DNA of 64,000 nt from Vibrio ishigakensis (GCF_024347675.1 NZ_AP024882.1:248001-312000), one strand, 5' to 3'. Numbered from the stretch's first letter, positions 48,687 through 57,935 are shown. The notes: generated from the sequence alone by a model not told the origin. Translations and numbers: made by a program.

Positions 48687-50417
48687 GTGAATATGCCAAT
48701 CGCAACTCTCAAAATAGAACACGGCGGTGCTTCTCTCACTGGTAAACGAGCGCAAAACCAAGACGCTATTTTGGTTAAGGTTCCGGACAACAACCAAGAA
48801 CTCACGCATAAAGGCATAGTGGCCTGTATTGCCGATGGTGTTAGTTGCAGCGACCAGAGCCAGAGAGCCAGTCACACCGCTGTGGTGCAGTTTGTAAATG
48901 ACTACTTCGCTACCCCAAGCAGTTGGAGCATCAAACACTCCGCCAGCAAGATACTAACCGCTATCAATAGTTGGCTTTATGAAGAAGGGAGTAAGCAAGC
49001 ACTTACCCATAACAGCCTAGTCACCACCTTTAGCTGTGTGATCATTAAATCCAACACCGCCCATATCTTCCATGTTGGCGATACCCGAATCTACCTAATG
49101 CGAGATGGTGAGCTAGAACTACTCACCAAGGACCATCAAAGGGTCAATCTTGCCAAGCAAGCTTATCTCACCCGAGCCCTTGGCATGGATTCAAATCTGG
49201 ATGTGGATTATCAACAGCTGAGCCTAAAAAAAGGCGATAGATTTATCCTCACCACAGACGGTGTTCACGACACCTTAGATGTATCATCACAGGTTTCCTC
49301 CGCAAGTCTAACTTCGCAACAACTCAGTGACCAACTTTGCCAAAGTGCCCTTGAAAAAGGCAGTGAAGACAACCTCAGTGCACTGGTTTTAGATATCTTA
49401 GAACTGCCAGCACAATCGCTTCCTGAGCATCAGCTTTCAGTGCTCTCTCGTTCTATCCCTCCAGCACTGGATGAAGGGCATAAGTTGGATCATTTTAAGG
49501 TTCTGAAGATCCTACATGCAGGTGCTAGAAGCCATGTATATCAGGTACTTGATGAAACTAGTGGTGAGATTCGCGTCTTAAAAACGCCGTCGGAGCAATA
49601 TCGAGATGAATTGGAATTCCTAAAAGGATTTGCCAACGAGCAATGGGTTGGCACTCAACTCAAGAACAAACGGGTTATGAAGGTCTACCCGACACCTGTA
49701 GAGAGCAAGTTTGTCTACCAGATCTGCGAGCACATCGAAGGCATGACCCTTCGCCAATGGATGTACGACAACCCTAAACCTAGCCTACAACAAGCTCGTT
49801 CTATCTTAGATGAGACCGTAAAAGCTCTGCGAGTTTTCCAGCGTGCAGATATGGTTCACCGAGACCTAAAGCCTGAAAACATCATGATTACCCCAAGCGG
49901 CGAAGTGAAAATCATCGACTTTGGTGCGGTTAAGGTGAAAGGGCTCGAGGAAATAAGCCCTGAATCTCAAGATACGGTTCCACTAGGAGCGGTCAACTAC
50001 ATAGCGCCAGAATACCTAAACACGGGCAAAGCTAACCTAGTATCAGACCTTTTCTCTGTGGCCGTGATTGGTTATGAAATGCTAACCGGAGAGCTACCTT
50101 ACAAACCCAGCACTAGCCAGAATCTCAACGCTGCTAGGCATACAAAGTGGGTTTATCGGTCACTCTCCGATTACCGAGATGACATCCCAACTTGGGTTGA
50201 TCTGGTATTTAGAAAAGCCACTCATCATCTGCCCAACAGGCGCTATCAAGTATTGGGAGACTTCATCGCCGATCTCTATATCCCCAATCCTGTATTGCAA
50301 AAGGAAAAAGATGAAAGCCCTTTGATTAAACGCAATCCGGTGTTGTTCTGGAAGATACTTGCACTAATGGCAACAGGGGTAGCATTGGTAGAAACCCTGA
50401 TGTTAGTTTCAAAATAA
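48687..50417 (+). CDS. PP2C phosphatase-Ser/Thr kinase fusion with C-terminal membrane anchor
   Basis: 576 residues. Residues about 10-235 form a PP2C-type phosphatase (CIADGVSCSDQSQRAS, IFHVGDTRIYLMRDG, LTTDGVHDTL, EDNLSALVLD). Residues about 265-540 form a Ser/Thr kinase with catalytic loop VHRDLKPENIMI (near 390) and IIDFGAV; the glycine loop is reduced. A single C-terminal helix (about 548-572) anchors it in the inner membrane, cytosolic side. Such fusions accompany nitrate assimilation clusters in other proteobacteria, so it may phosphorylate the transporter or reductase; inferred. Start GTG 48687 (AGG 7 nt upstream), with ATG 48693 possible. Confidence 0.88.
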   Translation: MNMPIATLKIEHGGASLTGKRAQNQDAILVKVPDNNQELTHKGIVACIADGVSCSDQSQRASHTAVVQFVNDYFATPSSWSIKHSASKILTAINSWLYEEGSKQALTHNSLVTTFSCVIIKSNTAHIFHVGDTRIYLMRDGELELLTKDHQRVNLAKQAYLTRALGMDSNLDVDYQQLSLKKGDRFILTTDGVHDTLDVSSQVSSASLTSQQLSDQLCQSALEKGSEDNLSALVLDILELPAQSLPEHQLSVLSRSIPPALDEGHKLDHFKVLKILHAGARSHVYQVLDETSGEIRVLKTPSEQYRDELEFLKGFANEQWVGTQLKNKRVMKVYPTPVESKFVYQICEHIEGMTLRQWMYDNPKPSLQQARSILDETVKALRVFQRADMVHRDLKPENIMITPSGEVKIIDFGAVKVKGLEEISPESQDTVPLGAVNYIAPEYLNTGKANLVSDLFSVAVIGYEMLTGELPYKPSTSQNLNAARHTKWVYRSLSDYRDDIPTWVDLVFRKATHHLPNRRYQVLGDFIADLYIPNPVLQKEKDESPLIKRNPVLFWKILALMATGVALVETLMLVSK

Positions 50418-50478
50418 AAACCTAACATTGAACTCATTTAGGCATGTAGATAATTCCAGTATGGTGCGACAAATCCTA

Positions 50479-52746
50479 ATGAAATGTCTCAAATCAATGC
50501 ACCTGTCTCCATCTAAATCATTGTTAGTCTTAGCTTTAGTCTCTTCATGTGCCAATGCCAGCGTCATCACACTTGCCTCCAAGGGAAATACGCTTCGAAT
50601 TTCTCCCGCAAGCCTAAAGGTGGAATGGAACAAACTAGCGATCAATAGCGGTAATTTGCGGGTAAATGGCGAACCACAGAAAGTTACTAACTTGAGAGCC
50701 AACAACAAAACCGCAAGTTGGGTACTATCTCCAAGTCAGATATCAGCGGTCGCACGCTTAGATCAAGACCAACTGCTGCTCTCTTTCGATGCCTCTAGTC
50801 ACGCAAAGATAACGCGAAATCAACCAGTTACCTTAAGTTGGTTCGACCTTGCAGAGAACAAAACTCAAACCCTACTTCTGCCATTTAGTGAAGGAATGCG
50901 AGTACCCACTAACAGCCAACAATGGGGGCAATTCTTACCGCAGGAGTATTCAGGCTCGAATACTACTCAAGACCTAAAGATGCCATTTTGGAGCGCACAA
51001 CAAGGAGGTAGATTTGTTAACTATCAATTGGTTACGCCCACCAACAATGAACTCGGCTTTGACTTTGCCTCACAAAAAATAGATATGAGGGCAGACCACC
51101 AATTTACATCTCTCAATCAAAGCCAAACCTTTATGGTCAAAATCACCTTGGGTAAGGATTCTCTCAGTGGGGCTAGGTCCTATCGCCAGTGGCGAGTCGA
51201 ACATAAACAGTCACATAGCCTAGAGCAAAAACAAAAGCTCAACCCAGAAGTGGCTAAGATGGTAGGCGCGAGTCAGGTTTATCTGTTTGGCACTGGCTTG
51301 ATAAGTACGATGGATGTTGCTGATTGGTGGGGACTCAATACTTGGTACACCAAGGGGTCTGGGCTCAAGCTTTCAGCCGAAGCGACTAAGGAGCTTAAAC
51401 CCCTGAAAAAGGGTAAAGACTGGCTAGCTCAGTATCACAAGAGACTATTGGTTTCTGAGATTAATCGCTCTCTCAAGCAAAAGTATCCAACTCAAACACC
51501 AAGCCTTGCCGATAACACCATCAAGGCTCAATACGACTCTGCTCAGAAACAAAAACAATGGCTCGAAACCCATGCAGGCAAATATCTGCGCCCTTCAAAT
51601 CAGTGGGGACAAGCCATCTCAACCCAGATGATTCACACCCTCCAGCAAGCAGGACTAAAAAAACTGTGGCTAGGCTTTGATAACTGGATGCCTGCATTCT
51701 ACCAACCAGAAGCCGTCGATATGGCAAAAAATGCAGGTTATCTAGTCGCTACCTACGACTCATACAACACAGCCATTGAACGAGGAAAAAACGATACCTG
51801 GCTGACCGCGCAACTTCCAAAAGCTATGCGAGACAACTGTTATATAGAGCAAGCTGACGGGACTAAGAAGAAAGGCTTTCGAGGAAATGGCTTCTATCTC
51901 AATCCAAACTGCCATCTCGACTACGTTCAAAAACGAATCCAAGATATTGTTCAATATGGCCATTTCAATAGCCTATTCATCGACGTGGATTCAACAGGTA
52001 TGGCCCGCGAAGACTATCGCGATGATAGTAATGAGCAGAGTGTTCTCGACGCCTATAACCAAAGACTAAGTTGGATAGCCGAAGACAACCACCTGATTGT
52101 AGGCTCGGAAGATGGTAACAGTTTAACTACCGCAGGTATTTCGTTTGCTCATGGACTAGAGACCGTTGGCTTTGGTTGGACAGATAAGGATATGAAGTCC
52201 AATCCAAACTCACCTTATTACCTAGGACGCTGGTATCCCGATGAAAAGCCGGATTTCTTCTTTAAACCGGCAAAGGTAAAACAGCCCTATAAAGATCTGC
52301 TGTTTGATCCCAAGTATCGCGTTCCACTCTACCAAGCTGTTTTTCACGATGAGGTGATCAACAGTCATCACTGGCACAGCGATAGCCTCAAGTTTAGTAA
52401 TGTGCAGGTGGAGCGAGACCTAATTGGAATGCTCTACAACATCCCAGCGATGGTGCATCTCACCACTGATGAAGCAAGCTCACCAAAGAGCAAACGCATT
52501 GCGGCACTAGTGCATTACCAAGATGGGTACCTACCAATACACCAACAGCTCTGGAACAAACAGCTAGTTGGTTTTAAATGGCTAGATAAAATCGGTGAGG
52601 TGCAGCAAACCAGTTTCAGCGACGGCAGCACTATCACGGCCAACTTTACCGCAGAAGCATTTACTTTGGGCGATAACACTACTCCCGCTCGTTCCATGCT
52701 GGCTAAACTAGCCAATGGAAAAACAGTGCTTTGGTCATCTAAATAA
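50479..52746 (+). CDS. exported putative glycoside hydrolase (GH101/GH129-like barrel)
   Basis: About 755 residues from ATG 50479, which gives a normal signal peptide (core LLVLALVSSCANA). Alternatives are TTG 50428, ATG 50461 and ATG 50497; none has a clear ribosome binding site. A beta-rich N-terminal domain (30-270) precedes a probable (beta/alpha)8 barrel with KLWLGFDNWMP, SLFIDVDSTGM (candidate catalytic Asp), VGSEDGNSLTTAG (candidate acid Glu) and a C-terminal beta domain. The overall pattern recalls GH101/GH129 endo-alpha-N-acetylgalactosaminidase-type enzymes. The family call is tentative; the substrate is unknown. It may be read through from the kinase gene. Confidence 0.6.
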   Translation: MKCLKSMHLSPSKSLLVLALVSSCANASVITLASKGNTLRISPASLKVEWNKLAINSGNLRVNGEPQKVTNLRANNKTASWVLSPSQISAVARLDQDQLLLSFDASSHAKITRNQPVTLSWFDLAENKTQTLLLPFSEGMRVPTNSQQWGQFLPQEYSGSNTTQDLKMPFWSAQQGGRFVNYQLVTPTNNELGFDFASQKIDMRADHQFTSLNQSQTFMVKITLGKDSLSGARSYRQWRVEHKQSHSLEQKQKLNPEVAKMVGASQVYLFGTGLISTMDVADWWGLNTWYTKGSGLKLSAEATKELKPLKKGKDWLAQYHKRLLVSEINRSLKQKYPTQTPSLADNTIKAQYDSAQKQKQWLETHAGKYLRPSNQWGQAISTQMIHTLQQAGLKKLWLGFDNWMPAFYQPEAVDMAKNAGYLVATYDSYNTAIERGKNDTWLTAQLPKAMRDNCYIEQADGTKKKGFRGNGFYLNPNCHLDYVQKRIQDIVQYGHFNSLFIDVDSTGMAREDYRDDSNEQSVLDAYNQRLSWIAEDNHLIVGSEDGNSLTTAGISFAHGLETVGFGWTDKDMKSNPNSPYYLGRWYPDEKPDFFFKPAKVKQPYKDLLFDPKYRVPLYQAVFHDEVINSHHWHSDSLKFSNVQVERDLIGMLYNIPAMVHLTTDEASSPKSKRIAALVHYQDGYLPIHQQLWNKQLVGFKWLDKIGEVQQTSFSDGSTITANFTAEAFTLGDNTTPARSMLAKLANGKTVLWSSK

Positions 52747-52753
52747 CGAGCGC

Positions 52754-52785
52754 AAAAAAGGGATTAGCCTCAGCTAATCCCTTTT
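52754..52785. terminator. bidirectional intrinsic terminator
   Basis: AAAAAAGGGATTAGC pairs with GCTAATCCCTTTT between the convergent glycosidase-like and CoA-disulfide-reductase-like genes. The stem sequence is almost the same as the terminators after both VOC genes (57038-57070, 63009-63040). Confidence 0.85.
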
Positions 52786-52807
52786 ATCGCATAAGCGAAC
52801 AGAAGCC

Positions 52808-54130
52808 CTACTTAGCTACATTCCCAGCAACATTTAGCGCGTCCCAAGTGCGGGCAAATGGTGGCGCATAGCAGAAATCTAGATAACCCAGTTGCTGAGT
52901 TGTCATCCTAGCGGTAATAGCAACGGCCAGTGCGTTAACACGACTGACAGCCCCCTTCTTACCAACTATCTCTCCACCAAGAATCACTTTCGTGTGAGGG
53001 TGATAGATAAGCTTTATCTTGATGTCTTCCTGACCAGGGTAGTAATCAGTTTGGTTTTTATCAGAGATAACTGAAGTCTTATACTCAATCCCGTGCTCAA
53101 TCGCCATAGATTCAGTGACTCCAGTGCAAGCCAACTCGTAATCCAATACCTTTAAGCACGAAGAGCCTAAGAAGCCCTCTAAAAATACATCTTTACCAGC
53201 TAGATGGTCAGCCATCATGCGTGCTTGCTTGTTAGCGGTAGTCGCTAATGGCAGATAAACGGATTCTCCTAGAGAAAGATGATGTGCTACTGCACAATCT
53301 CCTACAGCATAAATGTGGGGTTCATTTGTCTGGCCGAACTCATTGACCTTAATTGCACCCGTTGCATGCTTCTCTAGATCAAACATCTCAGTATTCGGCT
53401 TAAAGCCAAGTGACAATACAATTAGATCTGCTTCCAATGAGCCTTGGTCTGTCACTATCTCATAGCCGCCATTCTCAGCATCTCTGATCTGTTCAACACT
53501 GCAATTGGTTTTAAGCTCTGCGCCAGATTCCGTAATTGCACTTTCAACAACAGAAATCATATCTTCGCCAAATTGGCGACTCATTACACGAGGGGCACGC
53601 TCCACAATTGTCACTTGTTTGCCTAAGTGCTCTGCCGCATCAAAAACCTCAAGACCGATAAAACCTGCGCCAATCACGCAGATACGCTTGTTGCTTGGCT
53701 TAGCAAAGGCTTCTTTGAGCGCTAGCCCATCTTCTTGAGAGGTCAGAGTGAACACACCTTCAGGATTGCACTCACCAAAGTTAGGCACGATTGGGCGAGC
53801 GCCGGTGCTGATAATGAGCTTGTCATATTGCACGCTTTCTCGATTGCCGTTTTTCACTACCTCAACGGTTTTGTCTGCGTTATTGATTGCTACAACTTCG
53901 CTGTTCACGCGCAGATCCAGCCCAGACTTGATTGCCTGCTCTGGAGTACGTGAAATCATGCGCTCAGTATCATCAAACATACCGCCAACAAAGTAAGGCA
54001 GACCACAGCCACCGAAAGAGATGTACTCTCGCTTTTCAATAACTACCACGTCATCACTCGGCTGGTTACGCTTATATTTTGCTGCAAAGCTCATTCCAGC
54101 TGCGTTACCGCCAACTACCACAATTCTCAT
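52808..54130 (-). CDS. CoA-disulfide reductase/persulfide reductase-like flavoprotein
   Basis: 440 residues from ATG 54130; an upstream in-frame start at 54151 adds seven residues without domain content. AAGG lies before the chosen ATG. It is a single-cysteine pyridine nucleotide-disulfide oxidoreductase: FAD motif VVVGGNAAGMS, redox Cys42 in SFGGCGLPYFVGG, NAD motif ICVIGAGFIGLEV, and C-terminal FAD segment IYAVGDCAV. Relatives reduce CoA disulfide, CoA persulfide or polysulfide. No rhodanese domain is fused. Next to a cystine transporter it probably handles cysteine-derived persulfides; inferred. Confidence 0.85.
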   Translation of the reverse strand: MRIVVVGGNAAGMSFAAKYKRNQPSDDVVVIEKREYISFGGCGLPYFVGGMFDDTERMISRTPEQAIKSGLDLRVNSEVVAINNADKTVEVVKNGNRESVQYDKLIISTGARPIVPNFGECNPEGVFTLTSQEDGLALKEAFAKPSNKRICVIGAGFIGLEVFDAAEHLGKQVTIVERAPRVMSRQFGEDMISVVESAITESGAELKTNCSVEQIRDAENGGYEIVTDQGSLEADLIVLSLGFKPNTEMFDLEKHATGAIKVNEFGQTNEPHIYAVGDCAVAHHLSLGESVYLPLATTANKQARMMADHLAGKDVFLEGFLGSSCLKVLDYELACTGVTESMAIEHGIEYKTSVISDKNQTDYYPGQEDIKIKLIYHPHTKVILGGEIVGKKGAVSRVNALAVAITARMTTQQLGYLDFCYAPPFARTWDALNVAGNVAK

Positions 54131-54150
54131 TTCTAAAACCTTAACTAACA

Positions 54151-54170
54151 AAGAGGGCCGAAGCCCTCTT
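54151..54170 (-). terminator. stem-loop between tcyP-like and CoADR-like genes
   Basis: AAGAGGGC pairs with GCCCTCTT around a four-base loop (TTCG on the - strand). Few T follow on the - strand, so it is likely a partial terminator or processing hairpin inside the operon. Confidence 0.5.
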
Positions 54171-54189
54171 AAAAATTACTTCTTAATGG

Positions 54190-55602
54190 TTAAGCAACCG
54201 CTTGTTCTGGGTCGCGAGACTCTGGGATATGTTCAGAGTCGTAACGCTCTTTATCTAGCGTGCCGTTACTCTTCGCTGTCATAACACCCGATAGCATGGA
54301 GCCAGAAATGTTAAGGGCTGTACGGGCCATATCAATCAATGCTTCGATAGACACCAGGATAGCCACGACAGTAATATCCAACCCCATGATGGTTAGTACC
54401 GCTACTGCGGCAAATGTTGCACCGCCACCAACACCAGCGATACCGAAAGATGCAATCGCAATTACCGCAATCAACTGAAGAATGAAGCCAAGGTCAACTG
54501 GAATACCCATAACTTGTGCCGCCATGATAGCTAGCATCGCTGGATAGATACCCGCACAACCGTTCTGACCAATACTCGTACCGAAAGTCGCAGACATGTT
54601 CGCAGTTTCTTCATCAACACCTAGGCTACGGTTTTGAGTTTCAACGTTCAGTGGAATAGCTGCCATGCTTGAGCGAGAACCAAAGCCGAACACAAGTACA
54701 GGCCAAGACTTCTTCACAAACTTCATTGGTGACAAGCCTGTTAGCGATACCATTGCAATATGTACTAGATACATCGCGAAGATAGCTACGTAGCTTGCAA
54801 CTAGGAAGCGACCCATTTCAGCCAATGCAAACAAATCGTTAGTCATCATGAAAGAGGTCATGAGAGCAAATACGCCGTAAGGAGTTAGCTTCAAGATTTC
54901 ACGTACCATCGACAGTACAACTTCTTTAGCTGAATTGATGAAATCAACGAAGTTTTGTACTTTTTCAGGACGACGCTTCTTAACCTGCAGGATGCTGTAG
55001 CCAAGGAACATACCGAAGAGAACGGTAGACAATGTTGAGGTACGTTGAGAGCCAGTAAGCATGTCAAACACGTTAGACGGAATGATAGATAGTGCTAGTG
55101 CTGCCAAGCCATTATTCGACATGGTTTCTTGTGTCGAAATCAAGCGGTCACCACGAGCTTCGATTGCACTGTTAGAACCGATAGTACTTACCATCGCATT
55201 CGCATCAATTCCGAAGATATAGATGCTCGCTACACCGATTACTGCAGAGATAGCAACAGTGAAGATCAAAAGGCCAATGATCTTTGGTGCGATCTTTGAC
55301 AGAGCGCCATGGCCATCCACGTTCATCACAGAAGAGACCATCGCCACGAATACTAGTGGGATTACAATCATCTGTAGAAGCTTGATATAGCCTTTGCCGA
55401 ACACGGAAATGAACTCAGCAAAACTACCCACTGCACTGTGGTCCACACCCAGAGACATCTGGATAGCACCACCAAACAGCAAACCGCATACCAAAGCACT
55501 CAATACACGGTAGTTAAATGATTTCTTCTGCTTCTTGAAGTTTGCCAGTACAGCGTAAAAGCCTAAGAAAAGTATACTTAAAACAATAAACTGAAAACTC
55601 AT
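54190..55602 (-). CDS. tcyP: TcyP/YdjN-type L-cystine:cation symporter
   Basis: 470 residues, eight membrane helices plus two re-entrant hairpins (dicarboxylate/amino acid:cation symporter family). The TcyP style is clear in YRVLSALVCGLLFGGAIQ, LLQMIVIPLVFVAMVSSVMN and SRSSMAAIPLNVETQNRSLGVDEE, AGVGGGATFAAVAVLTIMG. It imports L-cystine with cations. RidA lies 16 nt upstream on the same strand. Confidence 0.85.
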   Translation of the reverse strand: MSFQFIVLSILFLGFYAVLANFKKQKKSFNYRVLSALVCGLLFGGAIQMSLGVDHSAVGSFAEFISVFGKGYIKLLQMIVIPLVFVAMVSSVMNVDGHGALSKIAPKIIGLLIFTVAISAVIGVASIYIFGIDANAMVSTIGSNSAIEARGDRLISTQETMSNNGLAALALSIIPSNVFDMLTGSQRTSTLSTVLFGMFLGYSILQVKKRRPEKVQNFVDFINSAKEVVLSMVREILKLTPYGVFALMTSFMMTNDLFALAEMGRFLVASYVAIFAMYLVHIAMVSLTGLSPMKFVKKSWPVLVFGFGSRSSMAAIPLNVETQNRSLGVDEETANMSATFGTSIGQNGCAGIYPAMLAIMAAQVMGIPVDLGFILQLIAVIAIASFGIAGVGGGATFAAVAVLTIMGLDITVVAILVSIEALIDMARTALNISGSMLSGVMTAKSNGTLDKERYDSEHIPESRDPEQAVA

Positions 55603-55618
55603 AGGATTCTCCTAAGCG

Positions 55619-56002
55619 TTATACACGCACGGCAAGGGCTTCAACTTCTACAAGCGCGTCTTTTGGTAGTCGGGATACCTCAACACATGAACGAGCAGGT
55701 GGAAATTCAGTACCGAAAACCTCGGTATAAACTTCATTGAAAGCAGCAAAATCTTCCATATCTGCAAGAAAACAGGTGGTCTTTAAAACAGAATCTAAAC
55801 GGGCGCCACCAGCTTCTAAAACTTGTTTCAGGTTTAAAAGAGATTGTCTTGCTTGCTCTTTAATCCCTCCTTCAACAAATGCATTTGTTTCAGGGTCGAG
55901 AGGCAGTTGCCCAGAGGTAATCACCAAATCAGCAAAGGTGGTCCCCTGGGCATAAGGGCCGATTGCTGCCGGTGCTTTAGGCGTAGCTATTAGGTTTTTC
56001 AC
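55619..56002 (-). CDS. ridA: RidA-family enamine/imine deaminase
   Basis: 127 residues. RidA hydrolyses reactive enamines and imines such as 2-aminoacrylate produced from serine and cysteine by PLP enzymes. IGPYAQGTTFADLVITSGQLPLDP and the ARSCVEVSRLPKDALVEVEALAV ending with the conserved Arg are intact. In this operon it fits detoxification of 2-aminoacrylate formed during cysteine breakdown. It lies between the regulator gene (22 nt) and tcyP. Confidence 0.92.
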   Translation of the reverse strand: MKNLIATPKAPAAIGPYAQGTTFADLVITSGQLPLDPETNAFVEGGIKEQARQSLLNLKQVLEAGGARLDSVLKTTCFLADMEDFAAFNEVYTEVFGTEFPPARSCVEVSRLPKDALVEVEALAVRV

Positions 56003-56024
56003 ATTATTTCCTTAGTATTAGGTT

Positions 56025-56702
56025 TTATATTGTTATTAATTCAGATTTGAATTCTCTGACGAATTTGTAGATTGCTTGACGAGTCACCCCTAAGTTATCT
56101 GCAACCACAGTGGTCGCCTCTTTCAACTCAAACACCCCGTTATCAAAAAGAAGCTTGGTGATGGCTTTATTACGACCTTTAGGAGATACCGTTGGATCCG
56201 AATTCACTTGGCTAATAGCACTTTGCAAAGATTGATGAATTACTTCTGCTGCACTCTTACTAAAGTGTTCATTCTCCAAAACACGATTCACTGACATATC
56301 TGGCATCATGGTTTTGATAATGTCTGGAAATGGCGTGTTCAAATTGAGATTTATACACAACATGCCAATCGCTTTACCCCCTGGGCCCGCGAGGATACAA
56401 GTGGTGGACTTCATCAACGCACCGTCTTCCCCTTGAGTGAAGTAGCACTTGGGCGAAACATTGCCGGTACGTTCAAACTCGCGCCACATCCTTAGACCAA
56501 GGTCAGTAATAGGAGAACCTATCTCTCGTCCGGTATGGTGACCATTTACAATCTTAACGACCGAGTTTTCTAGACTCTCAAATGAGTGAATCAATATTTC
56601 ACAATGTGGACCAATTAGATCCGCAAGTGAGTCAACAACTCGAAAATAATGTTCAAGATGTTGAGCGTCTTCTTTTGTAAACTTCACCTGATTCACGTTC
56701 AT
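56025..56702 (-). CDS. YheO/DauR-type PAS-HTH transcriptional regulator
   Basis: 225 residues. The N-terminal PAS_6 domain (about 15-125, DSLADLIGPHCEILIHSFESLENSVVKIVNG) and C-terminal HTH_22 domain (about 165-222, NKAITKLLFDNGVFELKEATTVVADNLGVTRQAIYKFVREF) match YheO family. Members act as ligand-sensing amino-acid catabolism regulators (DauR of Pseudomonas). It is the first gene of the ridA-tcyP-reductase run, so it likely controls that operon in response to cysteine or a related compound. An FNR-like box lies 123 bp before the start. Confidence 0.85.
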   Translation of the reverse strand: MNVNQVKFTKEDAQHLEHYFRVVDSLADLIGPHCEILIHSFESLENSVVKIVNGHHTGREIGSPITDLGLRMWREFERTGNVSPKCYFTQGEDGALMKSTTCILAGPGGKAIGMLCINLNLNTPFPDIIKTMMPDMSVNRVLENEHFSKSAAEVIHQSLQSAISQVNSDPTVSPKGRNKAITKLLFDNGVFELKEATTVVADNLGVTRQAIYKFVREFKSELITI

Positions 56703-56824
56703 ATTTGGGTTTATTTTTCTTAACTCGACAACAAAATACTACTCACTTTTTATACTGCGCCCAAATCATGCAAAACATGGTAAAGCATTGATTTTAAATG
56801 GATAAAATAGCCATGAGATAAGAA

Positions 56825-56838
56825 ATGATCTGGATCAA
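56825..56838. promoter_or_regulatory. FNR-like box upstream of the cystine island
   Basis: ATGATCTGGATCAA matches TTGAT-N4-ATCAA at 9 of 10 defined positions. The rest of the 383-bp gap 56703-57085 is AT-rich, ending with the VOC terminator; no gene seen. Confidence 0.4.
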
Positions 56839-57037
56839 AAGAATAAATAGATAGGGGTCACAAATGGGGAGAGGGAATAGTTTAATTTCGTTAACTTTCT
56901 CTAAGTTTACTTTTGTAAACTTATATTAATAGTAAGTTATAAGGCGTTTATTTGTGATTGACCTCTCTAGAAAATAGTTTTTTATTCAGTTTCTATTCTT
57001 TGCTTTATTGAATCTAAAATATTTTTCTAACGGGCAC

Positions 57038-57070
57038 AAAAAAGGGATTGGCTGAAGCCAATCCCTTTTT
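57038..57070 (-). terminator. terminator of VOC gene copy 1
   Basis: AAAAAAGGGATTGGCT pairs with AGCCAATCCCTTTTT. Symmetric A/T runs could act in both directions. It is the same sequence, with one compensated change, as copy 2 at 63009-63040. Confidence 0.85.
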
Positions 57071-57085
57071 ATATTTTACTGACTA

Positions 57086-57577
57086 TTACTCGTAGTCTGA
57101 AGCGTATGTGTCTTCGTAAGAGTGCGAGTAGAATTCGAATAGGTTGCCAAACGGGTCTTCTAGGTAAACCATTTGTGCTTGCTTAGAGTCATCTTCTGGG
57201 TGGTAACGATGGATATCCATACGTACTTTACCGCCAAACTCTTCTACACGTTTGATTGCTGATGCGAACTGCTCTTTTGGTAGCTGTACACAGAAGTGGA
57301 AGATACCTAGGCGAGAGAAATCAACGTTGTGGCGTTCTTCACGGTCAACCATTTCGAATAGCTCAACACCGATACCGTCTGAAGTTACTAGGTGAGCGAT
57401 GTTGAAGCCTTTGAAGCCTTCACCGAATACTGCGATACACATACGACCGATAGCAGATTCGCGCTCTTCAACAACTTTAGTGTTGTTCATTACAACGCGT
57501 AGACCTAGTGCTTGAGTGTAGAACTCAACCGCTTTGTCCATGTCGCCAACCATGATACCTACGTGATTCATTTTCAT
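57086..57577 (-). CDS. VOC-family (glyoxalase-like) protein, copy 1
   Basis: 163 residues from ATG 57577, chosen because GAGG lies 9 nt upstream and the domain begins at MNHVGIMVGDMDKAVEFYTQALGLRVV. A GTG at 57622 would add 15 unconserved residues. Two beta-alpha-beta-beta-beta modules with metal-ligand positions His (MNHV), Glu (GVELFE), His (FHFCVQL) and Glu (LFEFYS) are visible, as in metal-dependent lyases/dioxygenases. The substrate is unknown. The protein is identical to copy 2 (63057-63548) at all but one residue (Asn versus Lys in ERHxVDF). Confidence 0.85.
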   Translation of the reverse strand: MKMNHVGIMVGDMDKAVEFYTQALGLRVVMNNTKVVEERESAIGRMCIAVFGEGFKGFNIAHLVTSDGIGVELFEMVDREERHNVDFSRLGIFHFCVQLPKEQFASAIKRVEEFGGKVRMDIHRYHPEDDSKQAQMVYLEDPFGNLFEFYSHSYEDTYASDYE

Positions 57578-57749
57578 AATTCGTTTCCTCTTAGCCAGGT
57601 CTGCCGACGCTTTGCGACTCACAGCCCCTTATGTTTGTTTGGTGTTTTGTTTTGATGGGGTGAGTATATGGAGGAATCTGAATTACATGAAATTATTGAT
57701 TATTATATTTTTGATAATATTTTGTTATTTATGATTAAAAGTGTTCGGT

Positions 57750-57935
57750 GAAAGATACCGGATAAGTCTTTCAGACTTTCCGGCATGACGGTGATTGAGT
57801 GTCGGACGGATGGGAGCTTTGGATACTAGGTTTAACCTGTGAATAGCCAGAACCTACGATAAAACACACACCTCTTCCGTCATCCCGGAATGCCGGCCCA
57901 GCGGAATTTGCATAGCAAATATCCGGGATCTTCTA
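57750..57935. repeat. REP-like palindromes after VOC copy 1
   Basis: GATACCGGATAAGTC with GACTTTCCGGCATGAC (about 57753-57789), then CGTCATCCCGGAAT with GGAATTTGCATAGCAAATATCC (about 57879-57931). They are the same two types as at 14853-14986 and 63720-63838. No gene is seen in the rest of 57578-58014. Confidence 0.8.

Noticed and set aside
57578..57622. 15-residue N-terminal extension of both VOC proteins
   Set aside because: It uses GTG without a binding site, while GAGG precedes ATG 57577 and 63548 and the domain begins there.
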